Assembly: GCA_013288235.1 (NCBI GenBank)
Contig: JABDCF010000019.1
Coordinates: 1 to 42,897 of the forward strand
DNA from: Bacteroidota bacterium
GTDB taxonomy: Bacteria > Bacteroidota > Bacteroidia > Sphingobacteriales > Sphingobacteriaceae
DNA: 42,897 bases
Reading direction: 5' to 3'
Shown in pieces: positions 32,899 to 41,498 of this stretch; within the stretch, counting starts at the first letter, position 1, and each line of letters starts with the position of its first letter. The notes beneath the pieces are model-generated. The model had not been told where the DNA came from. It searched no databases and saw only the letters and a program-made list of their open reading frames with translations. A program made the position numbers and the translations under genes.

Positions 32899-33950
32899 TA
32901 CCGTTTTATATTTCTTTCGTTAAGGGCCTGCTGGTATTTATGTGCATTGATCTCGTGATCGGCTGCATTGGTGGCAAAATTATGGTAGCCCGAGAAATCT
33001 TCTTTGGCGCACATATAGATGTAGTCGTTTTTTTGATAATTGAGCACAGCATTAACGGCATTAACAGATGGCATCATTATTGGCCCAGGCGGCAAACCAG
33101 TGTGCAGGTAAGTGTTATAAGGCGAATTGATGGATAAATACTTTTTAAGAACACGATGAATCGTGAAATCATTTTCTGCAAAAATTACAGTGGGGTCCGA
33201 TTCCAGCTTCATGCCCTTTTTAAGACGGTTTAAATACAGGCCGGCAATAGTTGGCATTTCATCATCATGCAACGCTTCGCCATCAACTATGGAGGCTAAA
33301 ATGGATACCTGTATTGGGCTGAGATCTATAGCCGCAGCTTTAGCTTTGCGTTCTGGCGTCCAGAATTTTTCGTAATTGGCATACATGCGCTTAAAAAACT
33401 TTTCGGGCGATGTATTCCAGTATATCTGGTAAGTGTTCGGCAAAAACATGGTGTATACATTATCCGGCGTAAAGCCATATTGCTGCAAATAAGATGTAGA
33501 GTCCAGCAGCTGAAGGATAGCAATTGAATCGGGCTCTATCTTTTTCGAAACGAAGCCGGCAAATTGCTCTTTCAGCCTTAAATTATGAAACGACAGCGTA
33601 ACCGGTTCCTGTGTGCCGGAGGCCAGCATGTTTATTAGCTTTCGGTTGCTCATGCCTTCGTGCAGACGGTACCTGCCAGGCTTGACACGGGTTACATAAT
33701 TCATGTTTTGCGCCGACCAATAAAACGTGGCGTTGTCTTTCACCATACCATCTTTTTTAATGGTATCAAAAACATCGTTAAAAGTTGCCCCGGTGCGTAT
33801 GTATAAATATTCTTTATTGCCGGTGACATTAGGGCCGAAGTATTTGAGGTAATAATTAAGCCCTGTGAACCCAAGCGCTATGATCAGTATGATCACCATG
33901 ACAACTATAAACTTTTTTAAGGTGCTGCCTGATGCTTTTTTTTTAGTCAT
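32898..33950 (-). CDS. mltG: Endolytic transglycosylase MltG
   Basis: 350 residues with an N-terminal transmembrane helix (FIVVMVIILIIALGFTGLNYY) and a periplasmic YceG-like domain. The catalytic region is ASIVDGEALHDDEMPTIAG, where the Glu of the (E/D)xE motif is the likely catalytic residue, followed by LYLNRLKKGMKLESDPTVIF. MltG cuts growing glycan strands and so sets their length. It follows the rhodanese gene by 12 bp and overlaps the thioesterase gene by one base. The nearby PASTA and Ddl genes fit a peptidoglycan role. Confidence 0.95.
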   Translation of the reverse strand: MTKKKASGSTLKKFIVVMVIILIIALGFTGLNYYLKYFGPNVTGNKEYLYIRTGATFNDVFDTIKKDGMVKDNATFYWSAQNMNYVTRVKPGRYRLHEGMSNRKLINMLASGTQEPVTLSFHNLRLKEQFAGFVSKKIEPDSIAILQLLDSTSYLQQYGFTPDNVYTMFLPNTYQIYWNTSPEKFFKRMYANYEKFWTPERKAKAAAIDLSPIQVSILASIVDGEALHDDEMPTIAGLYLNRLKKGMKLESDPTVIFAENDFTIHRVLKKYLSINSPYNTYLHTGLPPGPIMMPSVNAVNAVLNYQKNDYIYMCAKEDFSGYHNFATNAADHEINAHKYQQALNERNIKR

Positions 33951-33962
33951 TTTTAAAAAGTG

Positions 33963-34262
33963 TTATTTTAATTTTTGCACTGCCAGCAGCCCACCCATTA
34001 AATTCCGTGGCCGCTGGTAACCTTTTTCTGTTAGTATTTTACAAGCCGTTTCGCTTCGTAAGCCAATTTTACATATAACAATGATCTCATCAGTTTTGTT
34101 ATAACCAGAGCCATCAATGTTTTCATTAAATTTTGATAAAGGGATGTTTTTACCCCCGACATTAAAAGTGTGATATTCAATTTCTTCACGGACATCGATC
34201 AAATTTAGCTTTTCACCTCCGTTTAACCTTGTTAACAGTTCGTGTGCATCAATTGCCGCCAT
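33963..34262 (-). CDS. Rhodanese-like domain protein
   Basis: 99 residues, a single rhodanese domain: LIDVREEIEYHTFNVGG at the N-terminus, active-site loop CKIGLRS with the nucleophilic Cys, and NLMGGLLAV at the C-terminus. It would transfer sulfane sulfur or act as a binding module. Its start overlaps the end of the PASTA gene by 14 bp, so both are read from one mRNA. A link to cell-wall genes is not explained by known biochemistry. Confidence 0.93.
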   Translation of the reverse strand: MAAIDAHELLTRLNGGEKLNLIDVREEIEYHTFNVGGKNIPLSKFNENIDGSGYNKTDEIIVICKIGLRSETACKILTEKGYQRPRNLMGGLLAVQKLK

Positions 34263-35034
34263 CCGCTTTTTTACCCTGTGTAACTGTTAAGTTAATACGT
34301 GTCCCCAGGCTAACCTTGCTTACCGAATCGGTTTTCATTGGTGATTGTGACACAACAGTAAGGCTCGTTGAATCAGAAATAGTTCCCTGGTATGTAATGG
34401 TTCCAAGCGTTAATCCTGATCCTTTTATAGAAAATTTTACAGCATCCAGGTCCTGGTTGGTAAAGTCGGGGATATCTACTTCACTGGCGCCTTCGCCGTT
34501 TCCGAGCACAAGGTCGAGCTTTGAGCCTTTTGGGATTTTTGTACCGGGCCGAATGGCTTGCCCGGCAAACTTTACTTCCAATACACGGTCGCGGGCTATA
34601 TCTGCTTTGTAGGTGGTGTCGCCAACTTTTAAGCCATAATTAGCAATGGTAGCAATCGCTTCACGGTAAGTATAGGGCGTAAGATCAGGCAGGGACACAG
34701 GTGGCGCAAGACGGGTGACCACGGTTAAATAAATGGTACGGTTTTCTTTTACATTGGTCCCGGGATCAGGGTCTTGTTCAACTACTGCACCTGGTGGCTG
34801 GTCGAGTACATAAACAGAGTCTATTTTATACTGGAACCCCTGGTCGCCTAATAAACTAATGGCCTTTTCAACAGTCAACCCTTTTAATTGAGGTACCTGT
34901 ATCCCTTCGCCGTGCCGGGTATAAAAGCTTAAGCTAAAAGAAATGATAAGAACAAGTAAAAACACCGATCCTACTGCTAACAGCAGGTTAATGCGGAAGG
35001 GTTTTGTTTTTAAATAAGCCCAAAATTTATTCAT
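34249..35034 (-). CDS. Membrane-anchored PASTA domain protein (no kinase)
   Basis: 261 residues. A transmembrane helix at about residues 14-35 (INLLLAVGSVFLLVLIISF) is followed by three PASTA domains at about 40-108, 110-180 and 185-255; the first reads VPQLKGLTVEKAISLLGDQG. In Gram-positive bacteria PASTA units belong to Ser/Thr kinases and penicillin-binding proteins and bind peptidoglycan fragments. Here they stand alone, which is common in Bacteroidota. It leads the minus-strand cluster with rhodanese, MltG, thioesterase and YihY and is divergent from ddl. Confidence 0.94.
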   Translation of the reverse strand: MNKFWAYLKTKPFRINLLLAVGSVFLLVLIISFSLSFYTRHGEGIQVPQLKGLTVEKAISLLGDQGFQYKIDSVYVLDQPPGAVVEQDPDPGTNVKENRTIYLTVVTRLAPPVSLPDLTPYTYREAIATIANYGLKVGDTTYKADIARDRVLEVKFAGQAIRPGTKIPKGSKLDLVLGNGEGASEVDIPDFTNQDLDAVKFSIKGSGLTLGTITYQGTISDSTSLTVVSQSPMKTDSVSKVSLGTRINLTVTQGKKADGGN

Positions 35035-35058
35035 TTATATTTCACTGTAAATAGACAT

Positions 35059-35066
35059 CAAACATA
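35059..35066 (-). promoter_or_regulatory. Bacteroidota -7 element (TATGTTTG) for the PASTA-led operon
   Basis: Exact TAnnTTTG on the minus strand, 24 bases before ATG 35034. The sequence directly upstream is the left ATCCGAAATC-type repeat block; no -33 TTTG is seen. Confidence 0.5.
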
Positions 35067-35077
35067 GGAATTTTTTA

Positions 35078-35237
35078 TTTCGGAATGCGGATGTTCGATT
35101 TCGGATTTGAAATTATTTCGGAATTGGTTATTTTGGTAGGGGAAGACTTAAAAAAGGATCAGAATAAATAGCGCAAATCAAAAAAGTCTAATTAAACAAT
35201 AAAAAAATCCGAAATCCGAAATCCAATATCCGAAATC
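35078..35237. repeat. Inverted blocks of the ATCCGAAATC repeat between ddl and the PASTA gene
   Basis: The left block (about 35078-35122) carries the unit as GATTTCGGATTT and similar; the right block (35201-35237) carries AAATCCGAAATC three times in the opposite direction. GATTTCGGATTT at 35097-35108 is the exact reverse complement of 35205-35216. Between the blocks are about 80 bp of AT-rich DNA. The blocks directly adjoin both divergent -7 motifs. Confidence 0.7.
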
Positions 35238-35241
35238 AGAT

Positions 35242-35249
35242 TATCTTTG
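35242..35249 (+). promoter_or_regulatory. Bacteroidota -7 element (TATCTTTG) next to the ddl start
   Basis: Exact TAnnTTTG ending 6 bases before ATG 35256. The spacing suggests a leaderless or near-leaderless ddl mRNA. The TTG at 35247 that opens the frame lies in this motif, so ATG 35256 is the start. Confidence 0.5.
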
Positions 35250-35255
35250 AAAACT

Positions 35256-36236
35256 ATGAGCACCAAAAATATTGCCCTTCTGGCCGGCGGGTTTTCCGGC
35301 GAATATGATGTATCTATCAACAGCGCTGAAAATATTGCCGCCAATTTAAGCGCTGATAAATATAAAGTTTATACCATATTGGTTAACCGTGATCGCTGGT
35401 TTTATGAAGCGGAAAACGACAGCTTTGACGTTGATAAAAATGATTTTAGCCTTACAATGAACGGCGAAAAAGTAAAGTTCGACTTTGCATTCATCACCAT
35501 TCATGGTACACCCGGCGAGGATGGTAAGATGCAGGGCTACCTGGATATGCTGGCCATCCCTTACAATACCTGCGATGCTACTACCTCGGCCATTACTATG
35601 AACAAAGCCTATACCAAAGCTATCGTTGAAAGCATCCATGGCCTGCATACCGCCCGTTCGCTGCGCTTGTTTGAGAGGGATATGCACGATGTTGCCATTA
35701 TTGCGGCAAGCCTAAAGTTTCCGCTTTTTATAAAACCAAATAACGGGGGAAGTAGCGTAGGGATGAGCAAGGTGCATAATGTTGCGGGTTTGCCCGAGGC
35801 TTTACAGCGGGCTTTTAAAGAGGATAACCAAATATTGATTGAGGAATTTATAAAAGGCCGGGAATTTAGTATTGGCGTTGCAAGGCTTCAGGGTAATATA
35901 AAAGTGTTGCCCGCTACCGAGATCATTAGTACAAAAGAGTTTTTTGATTATGAGGCCAAATACTCCCCTGGTATGTCCGAGGAAATAACACCGGCTGATT
36001 TGCCGCAATACAAAATGGAAGAAATTGCCGGAATTGTAACGGAAATTTATCTTCGCCTTAATTGTAAAGGCATGGTACGGGTAGATTTTATTTTACTTAA
36101 AGATACTAATGATTTTTACTTCATCGAGGTGAATACCACACCGGGACAATCGGCTGCCAGCCTAATACCGCAGCAGGTAAGGGCTGCTGGGATGAATTTG
36201 ATGGCGTTTTATGGGGAGTTAATAGAGGGACATTAA
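35256..36236 (+). CDS. ddl: D-alanine--D-alanine ligase
   Basis: About 326 residues from ATG 35256. ATP-grasp enzyme that joins two D-Ala for peptidoglycan precursors, in the cytoplasm. The N-terminal domain begins NIALLAGGFSGEYDVSINSA, the ATP-binding loop is KPNNGGSSVGMSKV, and the active-site end is FIEVNTTPGQSAASLIPQQ. Length and all motifs are normal for Ddl. It is transcribed away from the PASTA-led envelope operon, so the two form a divergent cell-wall locus. Confidence 0.96.
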   Translation: MSTKNIALLAGGFSGEYDVSINSAENIAANLSADKYKVYTILVNRDRWFYEAENDSFDVDKNDFSLTMNGEKVKFDFAFITIHGTPGEDGKMQGYLDMLAIPYNTCDATTSAITMNKAYTKAIVESIHGLHTARSLRLFERDMHDVAIIAASLKFPLFIKPNNGGSSVGMSKVHNVAGLPEALQRAFKEDNQILIEEFIKGREFSIGVARLQGNIKVLPATEIISTKEFFDYEAKYSPGMSEEITPADLPQYKMEEIAGIVTEIYLRLNCKGMVRVDFILLKDTNDFYFIEVNTTPGQSAASLIPQQVRAAGMNLMAFYGELIEGH

Positions 36237-36374
36237 TCACTAATAGGTAGGCATTGGTTATGTTGTTATTGTACTTTATCAGCGTGTGTCTGAAATGATT
36301 GGCTAAATATTTGGTTTTACGGATTTATTTGCTTTGATTAGTAAAACCTGAATAACCGCTGATAAACGACCATC

Positions 36375-37526
36375 ATGATAAAACTACGTACTGCTTGCTA
36401 TTTAGTAGTCTTGTCCTTATTATGCTGCAGGAAGCCATACGGCCCCCCGGCGATAAATTCGCCCGGGAGTTACCTCGTTGTCGAAGGAGTGATCAATCCC
36501 GGCAGCGATTCAACCATCATTAAACTTAGTAAAACCGTTAAGCTGAGTTCGGCAACGCCGTTAAACCCTGCTTTGGGAGCCACGGTTACCGTGGAAAGTA
36601 ACCAGGGTAGCAGTTGTCCTTTGATTGATGTTAACAATGACGGAAACTATAGCGCTGCCGCACTAAACCTTCCTGGGTCGCAACAGTACCGCCTCAAAAT
36701 TAATACCAGCGACGGACGACAATATGTATCGGACTTTGTACCTGTAAAGTTAACCCCAGCTATAGATAGCGTGGGTTATGTTCTAACAAACAACAATGTA
36801 CAACTTTATGTGAATGCGCATGACCCTGCTAACAATACCCATTATTACCGCTGGGACTATGAGGAAACATGGATATTTCATTCAAAATATTTTTCGGACC
36901 TTGTCGTTAATACAAATACCGCCAGTATTGCGTTTCGTACGCCGGCCCAGCAAATATATACTTGCTTTGGAAATGATGCATCTTCAAACATCGACTTGGG
37001 GTCGACAGCTAATTTAAGCCAGGATGTAGTGTACCAGGCGCCTTTGACCAAAATACCGTTTACGTCCGAAAAATTTGAAGAAAAATATTCTATCCTGGTG
37101 CAGCAATATGCATTAACCGGCGATGCTTATACCTTTTATCAAAACCTGAAAAAAAACACGGAGCAGCTCGGAAGTATTTTTGATGCCCAGCCTTCGCAGA
37201 TAAACGGAAACATACATTGCCTTACTAATCCTAACGAGCCGGTAATTGGTTATATTTCTGCCACAAATGTACAATCGAAAAGGATATTTCTTTTAAATAG
37301 TATACTCCCGCCGCTCACTATGGCTACTTATCCGTATGATTGTGAACAGGATACCCTTCCAATTAACGGTGATCTGACAACGTTGCTTGGCCCCCCATAC
37401 GTTTTCATACCAATCAATTTAGCGTATAATAAAAAGGGTGTCTTTGTCGGCTATTTGTACAGTAGGCCGCTTTGCGTTGATTGCACATTAAGGGGTACAA
37501 TAACACAGCCATCATTCTGGAAATAA
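36375..37526 (+). CDS. DUF4249 family lipoprotein, without adjacent TonB receptor
   Basis: 383 residues with lipoprotein signal (MIKLRTACYLVVLSLLCC). The mature part has the family start LVVEGVINPGSDSTIIKLSKTV, with the GATVTVES segment, and later DAYTFYQNLKKNTEQLGSIFDAQPS, and ends with a Cys-containing tail (RPLCVDCTLRGTITQPSFW). It is about 100 residues longer than the DUF4249 protein at 3053, whose C-terminus lacks that part. No TonB receptor gene lies next to it; the upstream gene is ddl and the downstream gene is a sialate O-acetylesterase with its own spacer. It may serve a receptor encoded elsewhere. Confidence 0.88.
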   Translation: MIKLRTACYLVVLSLLCCRKPYGPPAINSPGSYLVVEGVINPGSDSTIIKLSKTVKLSSATPLNPALGATVTVESNQGSSCPLIDVNNDGNYSAAALNLPGSQQYRLKINTSDGRQYVSDFVPVKLTPAIDSVGYVLTNNNVQLYVNAHDPANNTHYYRWDYEETWIFHSKYFSDLVVNTNTASIAFRTPAQQIYTCFGNDASSNIDLGSTANLSQDVVYQAPLTKIPFTSEKFEEKYSILVQQYALTGDAYTFYQNLKKNTEQLGSIFDAQPSQINGNIHCLTNPNEPVIGYISATNVQSKRIFLLNSILPPLTMATYPYDCEQDTLPINGDLTTLLGPPYVFIPINLAYNKKGVFVGYLYSRPLCVDCTLRGTITQPSFWK

Positions 37527-37699
37527 TGCCGAGCCCTGTTAAACAGGTAGCGATAATTAATTTAGCAGGAAATAATGCAGATTTTACCCCTTTCCGTAAC
37601 AATTAAAAACCATCTCCACTTTTTTTACCGCCTTACCCTAATTTCTTATAAATTTAGGCCTTTATTATAAACTACCCCGTTTACATAAAACTAATTGAA

Positions 37700-39664
37700 A
37701 TGAGAGCCCCGTTTTTTGCCTTGCTTTTTGCCTGCCTTTTTTTTACTGTTAATGCCCAGCTAACTACTGCTAAACTTTTTGACGACCATATGGTATTGCA
37801 ACGTAACCAGCCGGTTCCGGTATGGGGCTGGTGCGCTAAAAAGGCTGAAGTTAAGGTTGAGTTTAACGGACAAGCAGTGAGCGCCAGGGCAGATGGCCAG
37901 GGTTATTGGAAGGCAATATTAAAACCCATGCCCGAAGGCGGCCCATACGTGATGAAAATATCGTCGGACAATAACCACCTAACATATAGCGATGTGATGC
38001 TTGGCGAGGTTTGGATATGCTCGGGTCAGTCCAATATGGAGTTCCAGTTAAAAAATGCGCTGGGTTATAAGGATGAACAAAAAGTTGCGGCGCAGCAAAC
38101 TATCCGCCAGTTTCATGTGCCTGATACTATAAGTTTGACACCCGAAAAAGACCTGCGCCATGGGCAATGGGTAAAAGCGGATACCAATACTGTTGGTGAT
38201 TTTACCGCCGTGGGTTATTTTTTTGCAAAAAAATTAAGCCAAACGTTGCATGTCACGGTAGGTTTGATCCATAGCAGTTGGGGCGGTACTCAAGTAGAGG
38301 ACTGGATAAGCAAGGATGCCATGTTAGCGTCACCAGAATTAGGCGCCGCGGCAAAAACCTTACCCGCTAACTGGGACGACATGAAAGTTAGGGTTGATAA
38401 ACAATTAAAGGCCTATGTTTACCGCAACCAACCCGTAGTAAATTATACGCCCGAAGAACTTGCCGGCGAACCAGCTTCGTTCTTTGCCTCATGGCAAAAC
38501 GGTAATGCTCCGGGCGCATGGGAGTGGATGGGCAAGCTATATTCATACAGGGGCCAGGGCTTTATGCAAAAAACCATAAAACTTGATAGTTCATATTCAA
38601 AACATACATCAATTTTGCGTTTGGGGACAACGGATGCCGACCTTGATATTTATATCAACGGAAAACAGGTTCAGAAAGGGACATTAACGGGCACTTACCA
38701 GGTTGACTTGCCGGCCGGGACATGGAAAGGCGGCGATAATAGTCTGCTGATCAACTTAATGTCGAAACAAAAAAATCCTTCCTGGTTTGGTATTGGCCTC
38801 AATGCCTTTGGGAACGATCTTTATGTGCGTTTCGCAGATACTACCGTGAATTTAGCCGATGGAAACTGGCGTGTAATGCCGGATTTAAGCAAACCTTACC
38901 ATTTTGATTTTTTGCCAAATAATTCGGGCGTAATGCTTTATAACTCGATGATCAATCCTTTGATACCTTTTGCTATTGCGGGCGTATTATGGTACCAGGG
39001 CGAATCAAATGTCGACAGATCGTATCAATACAAAACTTCATTTCCGCTGATGATTACCGATTGGCGTAGTAGGTGGAAACAAAATTTCCCGTTTTTATTC
39101 GTTCAAATATCTTCTTTCGGGGGCTTCCAAAACAGTAATATCGGCAGCGGCTGGGCCGAATTGAGGGAGGCACAAAACGCAGCGCTGCAACTGCCTAACA
39201 CAGGGTTGGCAGTGACCACCGATATTGGCGATCCTTTTAATATTCATCCCAAAGATAAACTTGATGTTGGCTATAGATTGGCTAACAAGGCGTTGAGTTC
39301 GGTTTATCATATGAATGGCTTTCCCGAGAGCCCGTTGTTCAGTTCGGCTGATTTTAGTGGCGGGGCCGCTATTGTAAGCTTTGCCCATGCCGAAAATGGC
39401 CTGATGGCAAAGGATAAATATGGTTACGTGCGCGGTTTTGAAGTTGCCGGGGCTGATCATAAATTTTACTATGCACAAGCTGCTATTACAGATGATAATA
39501 AAGTAAAAATATGGTGCCCGCAGGTGGCACAACCCGTCGCCGTGCGCTACGCATGGACGGATGCGCCTATTGACGCAAACCTTTTCAGCAAGGATGGCAT
39601 ACCTGTTAGTGCTTTCAGAACGGACAACTGGAGGGGGATTACAGAAGGTAAGGGGTTTGAGTAA
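37700..39664 (+). CDS. Sialate O-acetylesterase (SASA family)
   Basis: 654 residues with a signal peptide (MRAPFFALLFACLFFTVNAQ). An N-terminal beta domain (KLFDDHMVLQRNQPVPVWGW) precedes the SGNH-like esterase domain with ICSGQSNMEF as nucleophile block. A jelly-roll module is inserted at about residues 260-395, and the esterase resumes with GVLWYQGESNVDRSYQYK. It removes acetyl groups from sugars such as sialic acid or decorated polysaccharides, in the periplasm. No sialic acid catabolic genes are nearby, so the target may be plant polysaccharide acetyl groups. A strong hairpin sits at the stop codon. Confidence 0.94.
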   Translation: MRAPFFALLFACLFFTVNAQLTTAKLFDDHMVLQRNQPVPVWGWCAKKAEVKVEFNGQAVSARADGQGYWKAILKPMPEGGPYVMKISSDNNHLTYSDVMLGEVWICSGQSNMEFQLKNALGYKDEQKVAAQQTIRQFHVPDTISLTPEKDLRHGQWVKADTNTVGDFTAVGYFFAKKLSQTLHVTVGLIHSSWGGTQVEDWISKDAMLASPELGAAAKTLPANWDDMKVRVDKQLKAYVYRNQPVVNYTPEELAGEPASFFASWQNGNAPGAWEWMGKLYSYRGQGFMQKTIKLDSSYSKHTSILRLGTTDADLDIYINGKQVQKGTLTGTYQVDLPAGTWKGGDNSLLINLMSKQKNPSWFGIGLNAFGNDLYVRFADTTVNLADGNWRVMPDLSKPYHFDFLPNNSGVMLYNSMINPLIPFAIAGVLWYQGESNVDRSYQYKTSFPLMITDWRSRWKQNFPFLFVQISSFGGFQNSNIGSGWAELREAQNAALQLPNTGLAVTTDIGDPFNIHPKDKLDVGYRLANKALSSVYHMNGFPESPLFSSADFSGGAAIVSFAHAENGLMAKDKYGYVRGFEVAGADHKFYYAQAAITDDNKVKIWCPQVAQPVAVRYAWTDAPIDANLFSKDGIPVSAFRTDNWRGITEGKGFE

Positions 39665-39706
39665 AATCAAATAAGCATTTCCAAGGGAGCAGCTTATTTG
39701 ATTTTA
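39662..39706 (+). terminator. Perfect 15-bp hairpin starting at the stop codon of the SASA gene
   Basis: TAAAATCAAATAAGC at 39662-39676, whose first three bases are the stop codon, is the exact reverse complement of 39692-39706. The loop has 15 bases. There is no long T-run, but the stem itself ends in TTTTA. It lies between convergent genes. Confidence 0.55.
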
Positions 39707-39722
39707 CAGGGAAAGAAATAAT

Positions 39723-39750
39723 GGCAGGTGGTTGTATCTACACCACCTGC
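39723..39750 (-). terminator. Hairpin across the stop codon of the oxidoreductase gene
   Basis: GCAGGTGGT pairs with ACCACCTGC around a loop that contains the TAG stop (39738-39740) of the minus-strand gene. It may serve as its transcript end; there is no clear T-run. Confidence 0.4.
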
Positions 39751-40667
39751 AAAACTATTTTCCCTCTTACATGCCCCTCTTCACTTAGTTTTTCCGCTGC
39801 TGCGGCTTCTTCAAGCGGCATTATTTTTGAAATAGCCGGCTTTACTTTACCCTCATCTATCAACCGGGCTATTTGTTTAAGGTCTTCGGGATATGACTGC
39901 GCACCAAACCCTTCAATATGGATATTTTTTGCTTTGGCCTCTTCTTCATTTTCAGGTTTTAGGGTTGTTATAAGCCTTCCGCCATTTTTAAGCACCGTTA
40001 ACGAACGGGTTTGTGTATCGCCGCCTATCGTATCAAAAACAAGGTCGAGGTTGTTTAACCTGTCCTCAAACTTTTCGTTTTTATAGTCTATCACCTCATC
40101 TGCACCTAATTGTTTTACAAAGTCGAGGTTATTTTCTGATGCGGTTCCTATTACGTATGCACCTTTCCATTTTGCAAATTGTACAGCAAAGGTCCCAACG
40201 CCGCCCGAAGCAGCATGGATCAATACTTTTTGTCCGGCCTGCAATTGGCCAAATTGAAATAGTCCTTGCCATGCGGTTAACCCGGCCAGCGGAACGGCTG
40301 CCGATTGTGTATGGCTTATACTTTTTGGTTTAAAGCTTACCTGGTTGGCTTTTACTACAATGTATTCAGCAAATGCGCCATTCCTGGTCGGGTCGGGGCG
40401 GCTGTAAACTTCATCGCCTTTTTTAAAATTATCAATATCGTTGCCTGTTTTCTCAACAACGCCCGAAACATCCCACCCGGGCGTTAACGGCAGATTACTC
40501 GGATACTTTCCTCTACGAGCCCCTTTAATTATTTTCCAGTCGACAGGGTTTACGCTTGTTGCGTAAACTTTAATAAGCAATTCATCATTTGCGGGGACGG
40601 GAACAGGTACGTCTTCTAATTTTAATACATCGGGACTGCCGAATTCGTGAAATCTTATCGCTTTCAT
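39738..40667 (-). CDS. NADP-dependent zinc-free alcohol dehydrogenase/quinone oxidoreductase
   Basis: 309 residues of the MDR superfamily. The N-terminus MKAIRFHEFGSPDVLKLEDV and SVNPVDWKIIKG are typical of quinone oxidoreductase-like members, and the cofactor motif is HAASGGVGTFAVQFAKWKG. There are no Cys/His zinc ligands at the usual places. It would reduce quinones or activated alkenes with NADPH in the cytoplasm. It is convergent with the SASA gene and divergent from the HdeD-like gene. Confidence 0.95.
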   Translation of the reverse strand: MKAIRFHEFGSPDVLKLEDVPVPVPANDELLIKVYATSVNPVDWKIIKGARRGKYPSNLPLTPGWDVSGVVEKTGNDIDNFKKGDEVYSRPDPTRNGAFAEYIVVKANQVSFKPKSISHTQSAAVPLAGLTAWQGLFQFGQLQAGQKVLIHAASGGVGTFAVQFAKWKGAYVIGTASENNLDFVKQLGADEVIDYKNEKFEDRLNNLDLVFDTIGGDTQTRSLTVLKNGGRLITTLKPENEEEAKAKNIHIEGFGAQSYPEDLKQIARLIDEGKVKPAISKIMPLEEAAAAEKLSEEGHVRGKIVLQVV

Positions 40668-40687
40668 GGGTTTTTATTTAAGATGAT

Positions 40688-40695
40688 CAAAAATA
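40688..40695 (-). promoter_or_regulatory. Bacteroidota -7 element (TATTTTTG) for the oxidoreductase gene
   Basis: On the minus strand TATTTTTG, exact TAnnTTTG, 20 bases before ATG 40667. Confidence 0.5.
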
Positions 40696-40810
40696 GGAAA
40701 CATAAACCATGCCCGAAATAGCCTAAAGAACGGCTTTTGAGCTTCTAATTATTATTTGTGGCAGCCTAAAACTTTTTTTAACCGCTAAGGTTACCTGTAA
40801 AAAGAATTTT

Positions 40811-41329
40811 ATGGAACTAACGATAGAACGTACCCAAAGGCACTGGTGGGTATTTGTAATAAGAGGGCTTTTATTTATCGGGCTTGGCATTTATATGATC
40901 TGCGAGCCTGTGGGAAGTTTTGCGGCGCTGGGCTTTTTATTCGGCCTCATTATTTTCCTGGTAGGGGTTGGTGAATTGCTGCGGGTAAGCCGCGAACGCA
41001 CGGTAGGTAACAGAGAATGGCATTTGGGTTTGGGTATTTTTGACATAATACTGGGCGTTTTACTAATGGGCCATGTTACCACCAGTATGGCTATAATCCG
41101 TATTATTTTAGGCCTTTGGTTTATATTTAAAGGCATATCGTTATTTAGTTTTTGGCGTCATGGCCACCGATCATTTATGATTATTGCCGGAGCCATTCTT
41201 ATTTTTGTTTTTGGCCTGCTCATATTATTTAACCCCACATTTGGCGATATGACCATTATACTGTGGGCAGCAATAGCCTTTATTATTACCGGGATATTTA
41301 ATACCTGGCTCGGGTACAGCCTGAAATAG
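40811..41329 (+). CDS. HdeD-like (DUF308) membrane protein
   Basis: 172 residues with six transmembrane helices, the DUF308/HdeD layout: WWVFVIRGLLFIGLGIYMI, LGFLFGLIIFLVGVGELL, WHLGLGIFDIILGVLLMG, and the second half IILGLWFIFKGISLFSFWRH. E. coli HdeD is linked to acid resistance at high cell density; the role in Bacteroidota is not known. It is a single gene, divergent from the oxidoreductase. Confidence 0.93.
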   Translation: MELTIERTQRHWWVFVIRGLLFIGLGIYMICEPVGSFAALGFLFGLIIFLVGVGELLRVSRERTVGNREWHLGLGIFDIILGVLLMGHVTTSMAIIRIILGLWFIFKGISLFSFWRHGHRSFMIIAGAILIFVFGLLILFNPTFGDMTIILWAAIAFIITGIFNTWLGYSLK

Positions 41330-41451
41330 GTTTTTAATAGTAAAAACATCAATACGGGTTTTATTTTCGCAGGCTGAATGTAGCCAGTGTCCCATTCGTA
41401 TGATTAAGACATCGGGATATAACTATAGTACGCAAACATCAAGTAAAAGAA

Positions 41452-41479
41452 AAAAAGCCACCCCTTTGGGTGGCTTTTT
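41452..41479 (-). terminator. Intrinsic terminator after the S9 peptidase gene
   Basis: AAAAAGCCACCC pairs with GGGTGGCTTTTT around a CTTT loop, with T-runs on both sides. It lies 20 bp past the stop of the minus-strand S9 peptidase gene and may also stop read-through from the HdeD-like gene. Confidence 0.85.
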
Positions 41480-41498
41480 AATTAATGTTTTTGATTTA

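Noticed and set aside
39095-39670. 191-codon minus-strand frame inside the SASA gene
   Set aside because: The plus frame carries the esterase domain through this region; the minus frame has no domain features.
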